Assembly: GCA_037903475.1 (NCBI GenBank)
Contig: JBAJFG010000563.1
Coordinates: 124,001 to 188,000 of the forward strand
DNA length: 64,000 bases
Source of the DNA: Ancylostoma caninum
Taxonomy: Eukaryota; Nematoda; Chromadorea; Rhabditida; Ancylostomatidae
Direction: 5' to 3'
In this document: positions 48,883-60,549 of the stretch, piece after piece
Position numbering within the stretch: the first letter of the stretch is position 1
How the letters are laid out: the number at the start of each line of letters is the position of its first letter
Translations under genes and position numbers: made by a program
Notes under the pieces: generated by a model
Told to the model about the DNA's origin: nothing
Seen by the model: the letters and a program-made list of their open reading frames with translations, nothing else
The model's database searches: none

Positions 48883-50128
48883 AGAGGTGTTTCCGTCGTC
48901 ATTTACTAGAGTATTTTTGCCATGTTTCCTGCCTTACCTCTTAAAACTGCTACCGTTGTGTCGTCTGTGTTTTGCTTTGTTTTTTTTTCTGTTCTTTATT
49001 CCGAGTTTTCTTCGTTTTGATTTATAGAGTGCTTTTGTTCCCGTTAGATTATATGGTCGTTTTTTTCTTCGAAGTTAGTTTATTTGAACGTGTATTCTAG
49101 CCGATGAGTTAAAGTTACGCATATATACCAGTTGAAGAACGGTTTCATTGTCACTTGCTTTATCAAGTTGTGTACACATTTTATCCGTTTTGTGTCTGTC
49201 AATGAAGTTTGTAGACGTGCCAGCCAATTTCGTATTGTTTTCATCATTCTGCATACTGAACTTCGAAGTCAGCATCAAGAAGGTTTGCAGTTGAATCGTC
49301 TTCTATTCATGTGATTTCAGTCCTGGTGATCGCTGTGGATTATTGCGGGTTTCTGATCGTTGAAGCTGCCGAGACGTGACCGACTTTCAATGGAGCGTTG
49401 GATTTGATTGTGACTAAGGGTTTTGCTTTCGTGTTCATCTTTAAATTTTACATAATAATGAGTGAGTAAACTAATTTTCAGTGGCGGCATTACTGTATAT
49501 GGCAGAAACATATAAAAGTAGGTTGCTCTGCGGCACAATGATACAAGGAGGGGAGTTACCCAAAGTCGTCTTGATGAGGCCTGCTTCGAGCCAGTCCTGG
49601 AGCGGCCAATACTCGACACGCTGAGATTATGGTCTGCCTATAATAGGATTTGGTATAGAATTGAACTGAAATGGGCACTTACGGACATCTTTAGTGATTG
49701 AATTCTAGGCCTTGGAGGGACACAGATGTTATGTTTAGTGGTAAAATTGCTCTATTCATGAGAATCAAAGGGATTGGGGTCGAGGGGATTTTCGTGTATT
49801 TTATCTAGTAATCTAGTAGGTAGGTGAATTATTATTCATCATGCTTTTTTTTCGCAAACTGTAGTAATCTTGTACGTAGATCTGTCAGATGTTTTCGAGG
49901 TAGTGCCGCTGATCGCTGTCAGGAGAGGGGTGGCGAGCTTTCTTATGCTTCAGAAAAAAAAGAGCAAGCTTTTGCTTGAATTTGTATGGTCGCGCATAAA
50001 GTTCGTAAAAAAACGCTGTTTTTTTTTAAAGGAAAATTTGCTGGATGTGATAGTGGTTTAGTGAGTTATACATTTTTCTGAAGATAATCAATTCTTCATA
50101 AGGAGTTAGGTGAAATTTCGTTTTTCAG
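48883..50128. other. 3' flank of zinc-finger gene
   Basis: T-rich, no gene recognised. If the candidate exon at 50129 belongs to the zinc-finger gene this would be an intron. Confidence 0.4.
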
Positions 50129-50475
50129 GATGTTGTAGAGTACAGTCCTTGTCGAAAAGATAGACGGATTGCGCGTGCGGTTTCATATCGTCGCGGTCGC
50201 AGAATCGCGTTGGGACCTACTGGACCCTCCTTCTTGGAGCATGCTCTCTCCGCATCCATCGTTCGGGTCCCACCGCGTTTCCGCAGTCACGGAATCCGTC
50301 TATCTTTTCGACAAGGACTGTATATCTAGTGAGAGAATTGAACCTTATTTTCTCCCTTATCATGGGTTCAACACTTCTAATCAAGGAATCACTGCGTTAT
50401 CTACAGACGAAGGCAGCGAATACGATTCAGTGGAACCTGATGCAAATCTCATCGTCACCCGGCAAAATTTCTAAG
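50129..50475 (+). CDS. Possible exon with two competing reading frames
   Basis: A good acceptor (TTTTTCAG) opens a frame DVVEYSPCRKDRRIARAVSY, Arg-rich, ending in TAG at 50329 (67 codons). A second frame, open from about 50136 to a stop at 50474, ends with STDEGSEYDSVEPDANLIV, which looks equally protein-like. Either one frame is spurious, there is a frameshift, or an unrecognised splice connects them. It could be an alternative 3' exon of the zinc-finger gene or a separate gene remnant. Confidence 0.35.
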
Positions 50476-50481
50476 GCACCT

Positions 50482-50707
50482 GGTCTGCAGGGGTGTGGGT
50501 CACGTTGAGGCAAAATGGGGCGGTGTCTTCCCGCCCTTCGGTGTCAACTCGTCCCCACGCACATCCAAATTTCAAAAGCAACTATGGTGAATCGGGCGCG
50601 ATTAGTGCGAGAAGGTCCTGAAGGGCGAAGCGAAGGTTTGATTGAACCAATCGCAGACACATTGCCCACCCACTTCTGCCTCATCATGACCCACACCCGG
50701 TCTGCAG
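50482..50707. repeat. Inverted-repeat element, 226 bp
   Basis: GGTCTGCAGGGGTGTGGGTC at the left pairs with GACCCACACCCGGTCTGCAG at the right, and TTGAGGCAAAATGGGGCGGT pairs loosely with the CCCACCCACTTCTGCCTCAT region. Non-coding, MITE-like. Confidence 0.6.
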
Positions 50708-51904
50708 TAGTGCTTCAGCTTTCTGATGCCGTGCGACGAACAATGCACTGCTATATAGCTGGTACTGGATAAAACTGACTGACGCTTTTCTGCAAAGTTT
50801 CCACCGGAACCCGATAGTGCTGTTGACTCGGATCATCTACATAGTCGCGTGGCACCACATGAGGCAATTAATCTACAGGCACCTAATTTGTGTTTGCGGG
50901 TGTTAGCACATAGCATCGCTTCGAGGGTTTTGGTAGTTGCACTATTTCTTTTTCTTTCTGATCATTTATCGCATTGGATCTGAACACTTTATACCTGGAA
51001 TTGAATTATTGGAAGAAAAATAAGTCGGAACTTTAGCTCTGAGGAAGTCTGTTGCTGCTAATGATGCATGTCTATTGAAGCGTATTGCCCTCGTGTTTTG
51101 CCGATATTGCGCACACAAAGGATGTTTATGTGGGCGTTGTGCCGGCGATCGTGTAAGCGATACTGCGCGTTATGTGGCCGTGGATTGCGTTTGCGATGTA
51201 GGGGTGTGAATGAAGGAAAAGGGCATGAATTTTGACTTTGCATCTTGTGCTATGCAATTTGAGTTAGCGATTGTAATCAAAAGGTTATTATTATTTTGCA
51301 GATTAATTCTTATTTATTGTTAATTTCCTGACAACTTGCAGTTGTTCTTATTTCTAGTTCCTCTTGAGGTAGATTCGCATGATTTCTGAACTTTGCTTGA
51401 ATTTCTGAACAATTGTTGTACATCTTTGGTGCAGTACAGATTGGGTTGCGGAGAATAGGAGAATATAGTCTTTTAACAGGCATTAGAGGACCATTATGGT
51501 CTGCGCACAAACAGAGCAAAAGTAAGGGAAGATGGCACGAGTTCTCTGCAACCCATTTTATCAATCGCAAGGAGGGTGTAAAGCTGTACAGATGGTCGTG
51601 AACAATCCGTCGCTCATTTCTCAAATTTCTACTTACAGTCATTAACATTAGTAAAGAACTCTGGACATGTGGTTACAGCATAGACTGATTTGGAGTGGTA
51701 AGTATTCAGCCTTTATGTGACCTCTATAACTATGGTTAATGTTGAAAGGGCCATGTGAAAACGTGAAATCATACGCTGACTTTTAGCTAAAGGCTGATTT
51801 TATGGTGAAAACCGGGTTCAGCCAACGACAAAGGAAATCGAGATGGCGGCACGCTGGGAGTAGGTGTGGCGTCGCATAATTAAATGCACCGGCGGAAAGG
51901 TACA
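50708..51904. other. No gene recognised
   Basis: Short overlapping open frames only; nothing I can name. Confidence 0.4.
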
Positions 51905-52106
51905 TACAGGAAGCTCCAAATGTCCGCAGTCAAGAGGGCGTGGCCACGGCGCGGCTCCTTGATCAGACACAGGCGCTCGCTATGCTGCCTCTGGCTTCTC
52001 TGACTCTGCAGCCAACCAGTGGCAGCATGTCAAGCGCCCGTGTCTCTGTTTAAAGCCGCGTCGTGGCCACGTCCCTCTTGACTGCGGACATTTGGAGCTT
52101 CCTGTA
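51905..52106. mobile_element. TA-flanked MITE with about 50-bp terminal repeats
   Basis: CAGGAAGCTCCAAATGTCCG from 51907 is exactly mirrored at the right end (CGGACATTTGGAGCTTCCTG, ending 52104). Pairing continues through CAGTCAAGAGGG and GTGGCCACG, giving about 50-bp ends on a 198-bp element. TA lies at each side. There is no coding content. The near-identical arms suggest recent movement. Tc1/mariner-type target choice is the simplest class assignment. Confidence 0.85.
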
Positions 52107-52841
52107 GCTGTGTGCTGGGGATCAACTCGAGCCAGATGGCTAGGGATGGATTGCTGGAAAAAATCAGTGCGAAATAGACGAATAAAGTACAGAGCAGAGA
52201 TGCAAAGACCGAGGGTGGGGATATCAAGATACTATGTCAAGGTATGTACTCCTGGATGGGGTAGAGTACCAAAGATTGAAGTTTTGAGTGCACATTTAGG
52301 AAGTCATAATGATGTGATTCGCCCAAGTTATAGCTGGAGCGCAGAGTGGCGGTTGAGCGTGTTTGCTTGGAATTTTATCCCTTTGTTGTGCCGTAGCGAA
52401 GTTGCTGACATGGGGGTGGACTCAGTTTTACCAGCTAATATCACTGTTCTTATTTACCGTTTCGGGCGTGGATTCATGACATAGTTCAGGACCGCGTGTT
52501 TGCATTTTAGGGCGAGGATCGAGCAAAGATATATAAATGGGTAGAGTGGGTGCATGGGATGGAAGTTCTCAGCCATATGAATGAAATTTAGCAGCATTTT
52601 CCGGTGTCGTAGTATGTTTGGTTTAACTTAGTTTTGCCAACGCTTATCTACAATTTTCACGATTTGGGCGACATTCAGAAAATAGGAGAAACTACTTTTT
52701 TAATGAAACTTGACGCTCAGATTCTAAGGAAGCGTCATGAACATAAGTAAAGATGGATAAATATGGTTCCACCACACCCTCGTTTCCTTTTTAAACGTAT
52801 GCAGCCATCTTTCTATCTGGTAACGAACTTGGCAACGATTC

Positions 52842-52957
52842 GAACAATACAGGCTATACCTGGAGTGGGCGGCGTTAACTTGATTAATTGGGTGAACTGG
52901 TCGTAAAGCTTGGCCACACCGCCTTTCCAGGTATAACGCACCACACCCCGAACAATA
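52842..52957. mobile_element. Hairpin MITE, copy in the left duplication
   Basis: Left end CTATACCTGGAGTGGGCGGC and right end CCTTTCCAGGTATAACGCAC pair as terminal repeats. GAACAATA is duplicated at both sides (52842-52849 and 52950-52957), an exact 8-bp target duplication. Same family as 38311-38448. Its presence at the same site in the right duplication copy means it inserted before the duplication. Confidence 0.85.
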
Positions 52958-53145
52958 TGCATGGAATTCAATAGAAATCGCATGGAAATCTCACACAGAA
53001 TTTTGCACTACAAGAACTCGAAGTATAGTATATTCTGGGTAGTGTTCTGTTCTAAGCTGCTTTAGAATCGTCAGCCTCGAGCACAATCTAAGTCGTGCAA
53101 GAAGTCACCACAACATTTTAAGAAAATGTGAGAGTGAATGTAGCT

Positions 53146-53151
53146 TTTATT
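53146..53151 (-). terminator. Polyadenylation signal AATAAA
   Basis: AATAAA on the minus strand lies 19 bases past the Kunitz gene stop codon (53171-53173), a normal spacing for a short nematode 3' UTR. It is conserved in the duplicate at 63129-63134. Confidence 0.6.
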
Positions 53152-53170
53152 GCGATGTTAATCGTAAAAA

Positions 53171-56100
53171 TCATACACGGCAGGCTAACTCGCACTTTTG
53201 TTTGCTTACGAAGCGATTCTTATTACCGCCACATCCAGACCATATAAATGGAACACATTGCTTCTGCTTTGGAACGTAGCGGTACCTGAAAAGGTTCTGG
53301 TATGCAAGTAAGTTGCAAAAAAAAAACCATGAAATTGTCGCATGGGAAGACGTTTGGAGCCATTGTTGAGACTCGAAGAGAATCGCTATTGAAAGAATGC
53401 CTAGATTCGTGTTTTTCAAGGTATTCCCGAAAGCAACTGGTTTCAGACTTCTGTGCTTTATAGATCCGTTACAGCATGCAAGATGTGTCAGTGTGCATCC
53501 CTCTGTTTTTTTTTCGTCTAGGACAGTTTTTTAGGTACGCACATTAAAGATCACACCCCAGATAAAGTGAATCTATAGGTTCACCTACGCAGTTACCTTA
53601 TTATTTTTCCTCTGCACTGTCCTACATCCACTGGTAAGAGACAGACATTTGTGGAATCTGAAAAAAATATCATATAGCTGCTCGAAGCTTTTTGCTTTTT
53701 GCTTAAAATTTAATATCTACTGCTTGTAAATTGTTCTTCACGGTTTCACTGCGGTTATTCGTGCCCTACTAAAATGCTACTTGAACTGGGTGTAAATCCC
53801 ATCGTCAGGATGATGTCCCAGATGATAGTGCTCTGGGTTTTCTAGCTGTTCGCTTGGAAATATCTACTTTCACTTTCTTGAGTTAGAACGATGTGCATGC
53901 TTGGATTTATTCTGATGACATAATGGGAGGTGGTAGGTTGCCGAGACAATTCCTCTCAAAATGTTAATTTGGCTGCTTTTTTAAATCACATTTTGGTCAT
54001 ACATATATCCAATACGATTATTTGATATCTACAACGTGATTTCATAAATAGTACATAACTTTCTTCTGTGGATTGGTTCTATGTGGTTTTCTTCCAGCTA
54101 GTGAAAAATCTTCTTTCCATCCTACTAAATGCCTCTCATCTTCATATGATTCATCTTCTAAGACGTGATCAGAATAAAGAGGTTTGGGTCCAGAAGTGGT
54201 TGGCTTAGGCAGGGATGGAGATTTTGCTTAAAATAAGTGAAGTTTTTCAATCTCTCACCCAATCTTGGTGTAATACCTTTTCAACTTATAATGACTTTAT
54301 ACAACTGTTCATTTAATTATCTTCTTCATGTGCCATTTGAACCAAGGAAACGATCTAGGATTGGTATTCACATGCAATAATTTCCGGATCTTTGCAATTA
54401 ATGTAGGACATTCGAGTTTGAATATCCTTGTTCTCTTACCTGGCTTTTCCGAATCCAATAAGCCAGAATCAGGGGAAGAAGAAGGCCGTGGAGAATGTTG
54501 TCCTTAAAGTATTGCTTTTTTTTTGAACTTTGTCTTCCCTGCCTTGGATTATTTCTTAAATGCCATCTATGGTGGAAAATCGTCAAGAAAAGAACTAGTC
54601 TTTTCTTAAGCCAAATCTCGGAAATTTGCTCAGGAACGTCTTCTTAACTTTATGTAATGATTCTTACCACCATTTACTTTTATCGACTTGTAGAGATTGC
54701 GTGGAGGTGGAAGCTGTGGAGACACTTGTCCTTCAAATACTGTTTTTATTTTTATCATAATACTTGCTGCCTGATTTTCATTTGGTCACACTTATTTTCG
54801 AATCAATGGTTATCCCGAGTTTTCTCAGCTTGCAAACAATTCTCTTACCTGGATTTTTTGAGTACAATGAGCCAGAATTAAAATAAGAAGAAGGCTGTGG
54901 AGACTGTTGCCCTTAAAGTATTGTTTTTTTTACTTTGCTTCCCCTATCTTGGGTTATTTCTTAAATGCCATCTATAATGGAAAACCTTCAAGAAAAGGAC
55001 TGGTCTTTCTTTGAGCCAAACGCTCGAAAATTCGCTTAGGAACTTTATATGATGATTCTCTTCAACTTTATATGATGATTCTTACCACTATTTACTCTTA
55101 TCGACTTGTAGAGATTGCGTGAAGGTGGAAGCCGTGGAGACACTTGTCCTTGAAATATTGTTTTTACTTTTTTCATAATACTTGCTGCCTGATTTTCATT
55201 TGATCACACTTATTTTCGAATCAATGGTTATCCCGAGTTTTGTCGGCTTGCAAACAATTCTCTTACCTGGATTTTTTGAGTCTAATGAGCCAAACTTAGG
55301 GAAGGAAGAAGGCTGTGGAGACTGTTGTCCTTAAAGTATTGTTTGTCTTTAAAGTTTTTTTTTACTTTATTTTCCCTATCTTGGGTTATTTTTTAAATGC
55401 CATCTATGATAGGAAATCTTCAAGAAAAGGATTAGTCTTTCTCTGAGCCAAACATCGAAAATTCGCTTAGGAACGTCTTTTTAACTTTATATGATGATTC
55501 TTACCACTATTTACTCTTTTTGACTTGTCGAGCTTGGGTGAAGCTGGAGGCTGTGGCGACACAGGTCCTTTAAGTATTCTCTGTACTGTTTTTTAATACT
55601 TCCTGCCTTATACTAATTTTGGTCCCACTTATTTTCGAAATTATGGTTATCCCGAGGTCTCTCGGCTTATAAACAATAGATGCTCCAAGAAGTTACATGC
55701 TGCTTACCCTTAGTTGTTCCATTTATTGGGTCGCGCACGGCAGGAACAGGTAGGTGAAGGGTGCCCAAAGGGATGATCAGAGCCCATGTTTCTTAAAAAA
55801 TGAATTTGATGAATATGATTATTAGAGGTCGTATGTATCATTATATCCTAGAGATCGATGTGTTTCATCCAGATAATGTTTGGAACCTAAGCCAGGTGAT
55901 TTAACGGTAGGCCCCGAGATGGTTCTGATGAAGATTTGGAAAAAAACACTCGGGAAGTTTTGGCATTTTACCATGGCTTGCTACGTGCTGGCTGAAATCA
56001 AACAAGATCATATCACTGCAAAAATTGGACAAAAATATGCCATTCGATAAGTCAGTTTCTTTGAGCATTCTGTCGCGAAGCTCTGCGGAAGTTCCGAAAC

Positions 56101-57140
56101 AATCCTCATAGTGCCTTCCTTCCGGAAAATCCGCGAAGCTTCAGAATGACCTCAAAGTCTCGCGGAAGTCCCGAAAATTGTGCGCTCCGAGCGTTTTCGA
56201 TAGTAAATGAAGCCTCATGGAAGTTCCTAATCTACTTTTTTCTCTGCGTTTCCACTCGGAGGTTCTGCGGAACTTCCGGAAAAGTCGATGGACGACGTCA
56301 TACGTACTCCCACGGAAGGTCCCGAAAATAAGGCAATTTCCGCGGAAGTTCCGAAGGTTTGTCTAGGCATTAACAGGCTTTTGGGATTTCTATGAATGCA
56401 CCTTACTGAACTCATTTAAAGATTCTTACCTGTGTATTGCTCGTTTGATGGGGATTTTTTAGAAGAGCCACTGGGTTGAATAGTCCATAATCCTTAAATT
56501 CTCGAATTTATAGTCTATAATTTTTTTGTCTTCAATATGGTTGTGATGTTTCACCATTATCCTTGAATCCTGAAAACAAGTGCACTCTCAATAATATCTT
56601 CTTGAGTTTTTCACAAAGTCACGTTCGAAGTATATTAGTTGTGCTTACATACCTTTGTAGACGTTGCTCAAAGGGACTCGCATGATATCGGTACTGAGTT
56701 GCGGAGAAGACACCCCTAAAATAACCAATCGCTGGTAATTTAATGATCGCACGTCAGACCCGAACAGGTCTCTAAAGCAATGGTGGTGCTGTAAGGATGT
56801 GGACAGATAGCTAATGCCACGATCTGACCGCTACAGTGTTCCGTGAATAATGAATCCATTAAAATGACTGGTAAAGAGTTGACGGTGAGGAAAAATTCGG
56901 TAACAATGAGCCCTTCAGAAGCTCCTTTGGACTAATTACTTATGTTTTCCGACAAATCTGAGCTTTTGCACGCATTCTCAACTTTTTTTGCTTTGTTAGT
57001 TGTCAACCTACGTACTTTGGGCGGTCGCATTTGGTCCCAAAAGTGAAATATAGATTTTTCTCATAGCAGCTGAAGGATTTACCTGAACCCATTGTGGTGG
57101 TTAAAGTAGCACACAGAAGAACAAATGTAAGCAGCTGCAT
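53171..57140 (-). CDS. Secreted protein: Pro/Ser-rich mini-exon repeats plus C-terminal Kunitz domain
   Basis: Exons, 5' to 3': 57140-57083, 56715-56653, 56492-56430, 55791-55708, 55567-55505, 55329-55267, 55148-55086, 54911-54849, 54730-54668, 54502-54440, 53657-53597, 53285-53171. Total 822 nt, 273 residues. Exon 1 gives the signal peptide MQLLTFVLLCATLTTTMGS. Exons 2-10 are symmetric phase-1 exons (eight of exactly 63 nt, one of 84) encoding Pro/Ser-rich repeats such as GQQSPQPSS. The last two exons make one Kunitz domain with all six cysteines (NVCLLPVDVGQCRGKIIRY then CVPFIWSGCGGNKNRF and CELAC). Arg follows the second cysteine at the P1 position, so trypsin-like serine proteases are the predicted target, acting extracellularly. 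An extra open segment at 54226-54047 (AKSPSLPKPTTSG..) with an AAG acceptor may be an optional exon; no phase-compatible donor was found. Eight acceptors are AAG rather than CAG/TAG. Confidence 0.8.
54440..55567 (-). repeat. Three tandem copies of a two-mini-exon unit
   Basis: A unit of roughly 400-420 bp is present three times. Each copy carries one A-type exon (54440-54502, 54849-54911, 55267-55329; GQ.SP.PSS-type) and one B-type exon (54668-54730, 55086-55148, 55505-55567; G.VSP..PP-type). Every exon is 63 nt, phase 1-1, with a GTAAG donor and AAG acceptor. Introns are duplicated along with exons. Units can be gained or lost without breaking frame, so repeat number probably varies. Confidence 0.85.
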
Positions 57141-57787
57141 GGCTCCTTGTTATGAAGTTCCTTCCTCACGACAAACTTATATATCATCGATATTTAGTTT
57201 CTCACATCTTAGATTTGATATCGCGGTGATTTGAAGACAGAGTTATTGCAGATTTTATTACTCTAGGAGGAAACAATTTTTCCATTAATGATTGGGCATA
57301 AAATTTGGGAGACTTCACTAACAGCATGGTGTCGTGATGAATTGTTGCCGCGAAATTTCTGTGAGATCTTAAAAAAGCATCCTGAAATGTATATGTACGT
57401 AACATCGGAGCTAGAACTGACGGAGTTTTCAGTCAGAAGTGGTGCATTTTATCCAAGAAACCCTATGCTTTCACTTTAAGTGTTCGATCTCCATTTTGCC
57501 TTCAAGTAACAGTACCCATAGAGGAAGAACACCCATGAAACTTAATGAATTCTGCGTAGAGTGGACCAATGGCCTTTTTGGGTTGACCACAACGTTTCCG
57601 GATATATTTTCGAGTGTAAAATTTCATTCAGAGGGAATTCAGGAGGTCAACTGTTCCTGCCATTAAACTCGGACACCTCTTCCAGAACGCAGGTAGCTTG
57701 CCGGTGCCATCTCTGATCTCTCCGGAATGACGGGGCGGCGAAGCGAGGGAGCGCTTGCGCTGGTGGGAGTGGGGGACAATGTATGTA

Positions 57788-58035
57788 CTCACCCAGTATT
57801 CAAGCTTGGGAACGACTCGATTAGTCCTTTTTTTGAGATGGCGAGTGACATTCGAGAAAAGGCAGTAGTTTGATGGAGCTAGGCCAGCAGCATGAGCGAG
57901 AACAATCCAGCCAAATCTGCATAGCTGCGACTTCGAAATTCTTGCGAAAAAAGTCTGGCATCATCAAGTTGAAGTAGTGTTTCCGAACAAGTGCGAACAA
58001 AGTCCGCACTGTGAAGTTGTCGAGAAGCATGGCTA
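57788..58035 (-). pseudogene. Decayed mariner transposase C-terminal fragment
   Basis: On the minus strand one frame reads FGWIVLAHAAGLAPSNYCLF then SNVTRHLKK, matching the mariner signature in which GWEVLPH..YSPDLAPSDYHLF carries the last catalytic acidic residue. The usual SPD is replaced by AAG-type residues, so the catalytic motif is lost. Upstream, in another frame, LLDNFTVRTLFALVRK corresponds to the LHDNARPH segment. Frameshifts and substitutions make it inactive. It is not part of the neighbouring Kunitz gene, which starts 650 bp away at 57140. Confidence 0.65.
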
Positions 58036-58639
58036 ACAAATCTCAATAGCGTTTTACCTCGCGTGTCCCTTACCAAGAAGTCAGGCTTATCCCTTTACAG
58101 TTTACCCAAGTACGAGCCGTTCCAAAATGTCGAGAAACTTTCTGGCCAATCTAATGCAACGGTTTACATCATTTTTTCTGGCTAAAGTTTGCAAAGGAAG
58201 AGCAAATGGTATGACAATTATGGGTGGACACCAGTATTGGTAGCGCTAAATCGAATTTTCCAATGGTGACACTGAACAATTCGTCTATAGTAAGTGTAAT
58301 AATTTCAGGGCAGTTGTAGGGCTACATCTGCTACATTGTATGTTGAATGTATGTTGTGTTGAATAGATGTATGGTTGCATTTTCTGTGCTTATTCTCGCA
58401 GTTACTCCCACATAGGGAATGTTTATAAAAGCAGTGCATAATGGCTTTTGTCTTGTTTTTTTTTCTGAAATTATAACAGGATTTCTCCAGGAACCATATA
58501 TGCTTCATCTGCAGTCTTTGTAGGTTCTCCTCTTTCGTTGTTTTTTTTCTCCTCGCTATCAGCAATTTTGTGTTCTCCATTTGACTACTAATGGAGCGTT
58601 TATTCCTCATTTTGTTTACAATCCACCGCCATGTAAGCA
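58036..58639. other. No gene recognised
   Basis: AT-rich sequence without a defensible exon. A minus-strand frame of 111 codons ending at 58305 is Lys/Asn/His-rich and looks compositional. Confidence 0.4.
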
Positions 58640-58915
58640 CGACACCACAGCTTCACTCCGAGCAGCAGCGGGTCGTTAGATAGCAGTTGGTTGCTGCCAC
58701 CCGAACACTGGCCACGACTTGCCTGCAATTGCTTGTCCTCAGACAATTAGTGCCGACCATCGGCGCGCCATGGCCGTTTTCAGCGGCATCGGCGCGCCCT
58801 AAGGTTGCGTCCAGAGTACGCCAGCGAAGTGAGGACAAAACCAGCGGCCGCTGCTGTGTGGGCTACACCGGCGGCAACGGCAGCGGCAACCCCATGCAGC
58901 CAGGTTAATTGGTGC
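58640..58915. repeat. GC-rich repeat island 1
   Basis: Contains two copies of CATCGGCGCGCC within 40 bp and GCAGCGGC-type runs. The flanking DNA is AT-rich. It shares CATCGGCGCGCC with the island at 61.33 kb. Open frames on both strands here are Ala/Arg/Gly-rich artefacts of composition. Confidence 0.5.
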
Positions 58916-59739
58916 GCGCTAGAACGATATCGTGTCGCGAAAAGTTGGAATAATAGTCTGAGCTGCTCGGAATGAGATAAGTTTTTTTGTAAATATTATG
59001 AGGAAAGGGATATATTAAGCTTCAAATGGTTGGAAGAGTTTTGTCGATTTTTCTCAATAGTCTGCGATTCCCCTTAGATGTCATGTAACAACGATAGATA
59101 ACGATATATGTGTTCTTGGATTTGTAGAGCAAAATAACCGAAGGCTCGCGGATACGTCATTTTCAATTTTCCGTTCTTCGCGTGTTTTTCCATTAAGATT
59201 ACGAGCAACTTGGCTCGATACACCTTTCTCGGATTCATTTTAGAGGCTACTACCGATTCCACTGTAGAGCTCTGGCTTAAAGGTTCCAGAGAAATGCGTA
59301 TAAACACTTGAAGTATTCTCTTTTTTTTCCTCAACTCTTGTTAGGGGATGCCATCCGCTTGCTTATTCAAAGCTGTACACTATGCATTATCTGTAGCTAT
59401 CATTTGCTCCAAAAAGTCGTAGATGCTTCGCTAGAAGTACGCTCGAGACAACTAAAGGCTCATTTTCTGCGCAGCCAAAATCGACCAAAATCCGCTTCCA
59501 AAACTTAAATTTCTGTGATTTAGCTGGTAAGCGATTTCATTGCTCCAGTTTCTCGAATTCTGTGCACGCGCCATAGACGTCTTCATCAAATACGTAGTGT
59601 TTGCTAGTAATCATAGGAAGCAAGAAATTGCAGTTTTATGGTTGTTATATCCAGGCTAATGTAAACATATTTCAACATATGCAATACGCTTCACAATATG
59701 AAGTAAATCCTCCAAAATAAGACTGAAGACGCTAGCGTG

Positions 59740-60020
59740 TGCCGCCAATGAAGTCCATCCGATTGGACTACACGAGCGGCTGGGGTCACAGCGGCATGAG
59801 CGGCGTTGGCGGGGCGCGTCGATGTAGCCGGCGGCATGTCCTGGCGTACTCTGGACAAGCGTAATTACTATGGACCGCGGTGGCGCGGCCCTGTATTCCA
59901 GCGGCCGCTGATGTAGCTGGCGGCATGCCGCTGGCTCCAATCAATATGCATGCGATGTGTGCCTGCCGTGGCGTACTCTGGACCTTGCTTGCGCACTCTG
60001 GACGCAGCCTAATTGTGGGC
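59740..60020. repeat. GC-rich repeat island 2
   Basis: GATGTAGCCGGCGGCATG and GATGTAGCTGGCGGCATG occur as direct repeats about 80 bp apart, with GCGTACTCTGGAC repeated as well. The TACTCTGGAC motif also appears, inverted, near 58813. Probably a compound of GC-rich mobile fragments. Confidence 0.5.
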
Positions 60021-60549
60021 GTGGTCTGACAGCGCGCGCCATGAGATGTGTGTAATAATGCGTCAGATTTACATATGTATTTTACATGCAACTGCACAAC
60101 AAAAAGGACGCCATCATCCATGCAGTGATTTTTCAGTTTATTTCATGTTGCTTTCATTGAATCTGTTGTTTTCGATCTGTCTTTCAAACAAAACATATTT
60201 GGCTGGTCCAAACTTATTACATAAACTTTATTTTTTTCTCTTTCAGATAAAAAATGGCGGGTTTTTGTGTTCAAGCTGAAAATTCAGACATGTAATTTTG
60301 ATTCGATGTATCACAGTAGGTTTTGCTACTCGTTTCATCTCGTTATTTCGTGACGCTTTACTTGTTAATATCTATTTTGTTTGTGTTACATCTTCCTTTC
60401 ACATTTGCTGTATGACACTTTTCTACATTGTCTACATTTGTTTCAACGCGACGTACGTTACCATGAATAACATTCAGAGCGAAAGAAATGGATGCCAAAC
60501 AATGTAACTTCTAGCCGCACCTAATCTTGTATACAGTAACTGTTTACAG

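Larger units (their letters stand above)
52440..54064. repeat. Segmental duplication, left copy
   Basis: Sequence from TTCTTATTTACCGTTTCGGG onward is repeated in the same orientation about 9.98 kb to the right (62419-64000), with only scattered substitutions and small indels. It contains the last two exons of the Kunitz gene, its 3' flank and a hairpin MITE. Similarity still holds where the right copy leaves the window, so the full length is unknown. The left copy carries a 44-bp segment near 53833-53876 that is absent from the right copy. Confidence 0.9.

Noticed and set aside
54047..54226. Open segment AKSPSLPKPTTSG.. as a definite exon of the Kunitz gene
   Set aside because: It has an AAG acceptor and looks coded, but no donor fits the phase needed by the next exon; exon 10 joins the Kunitz exon directly in frame without it. 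Kept only as a possible optional exon.
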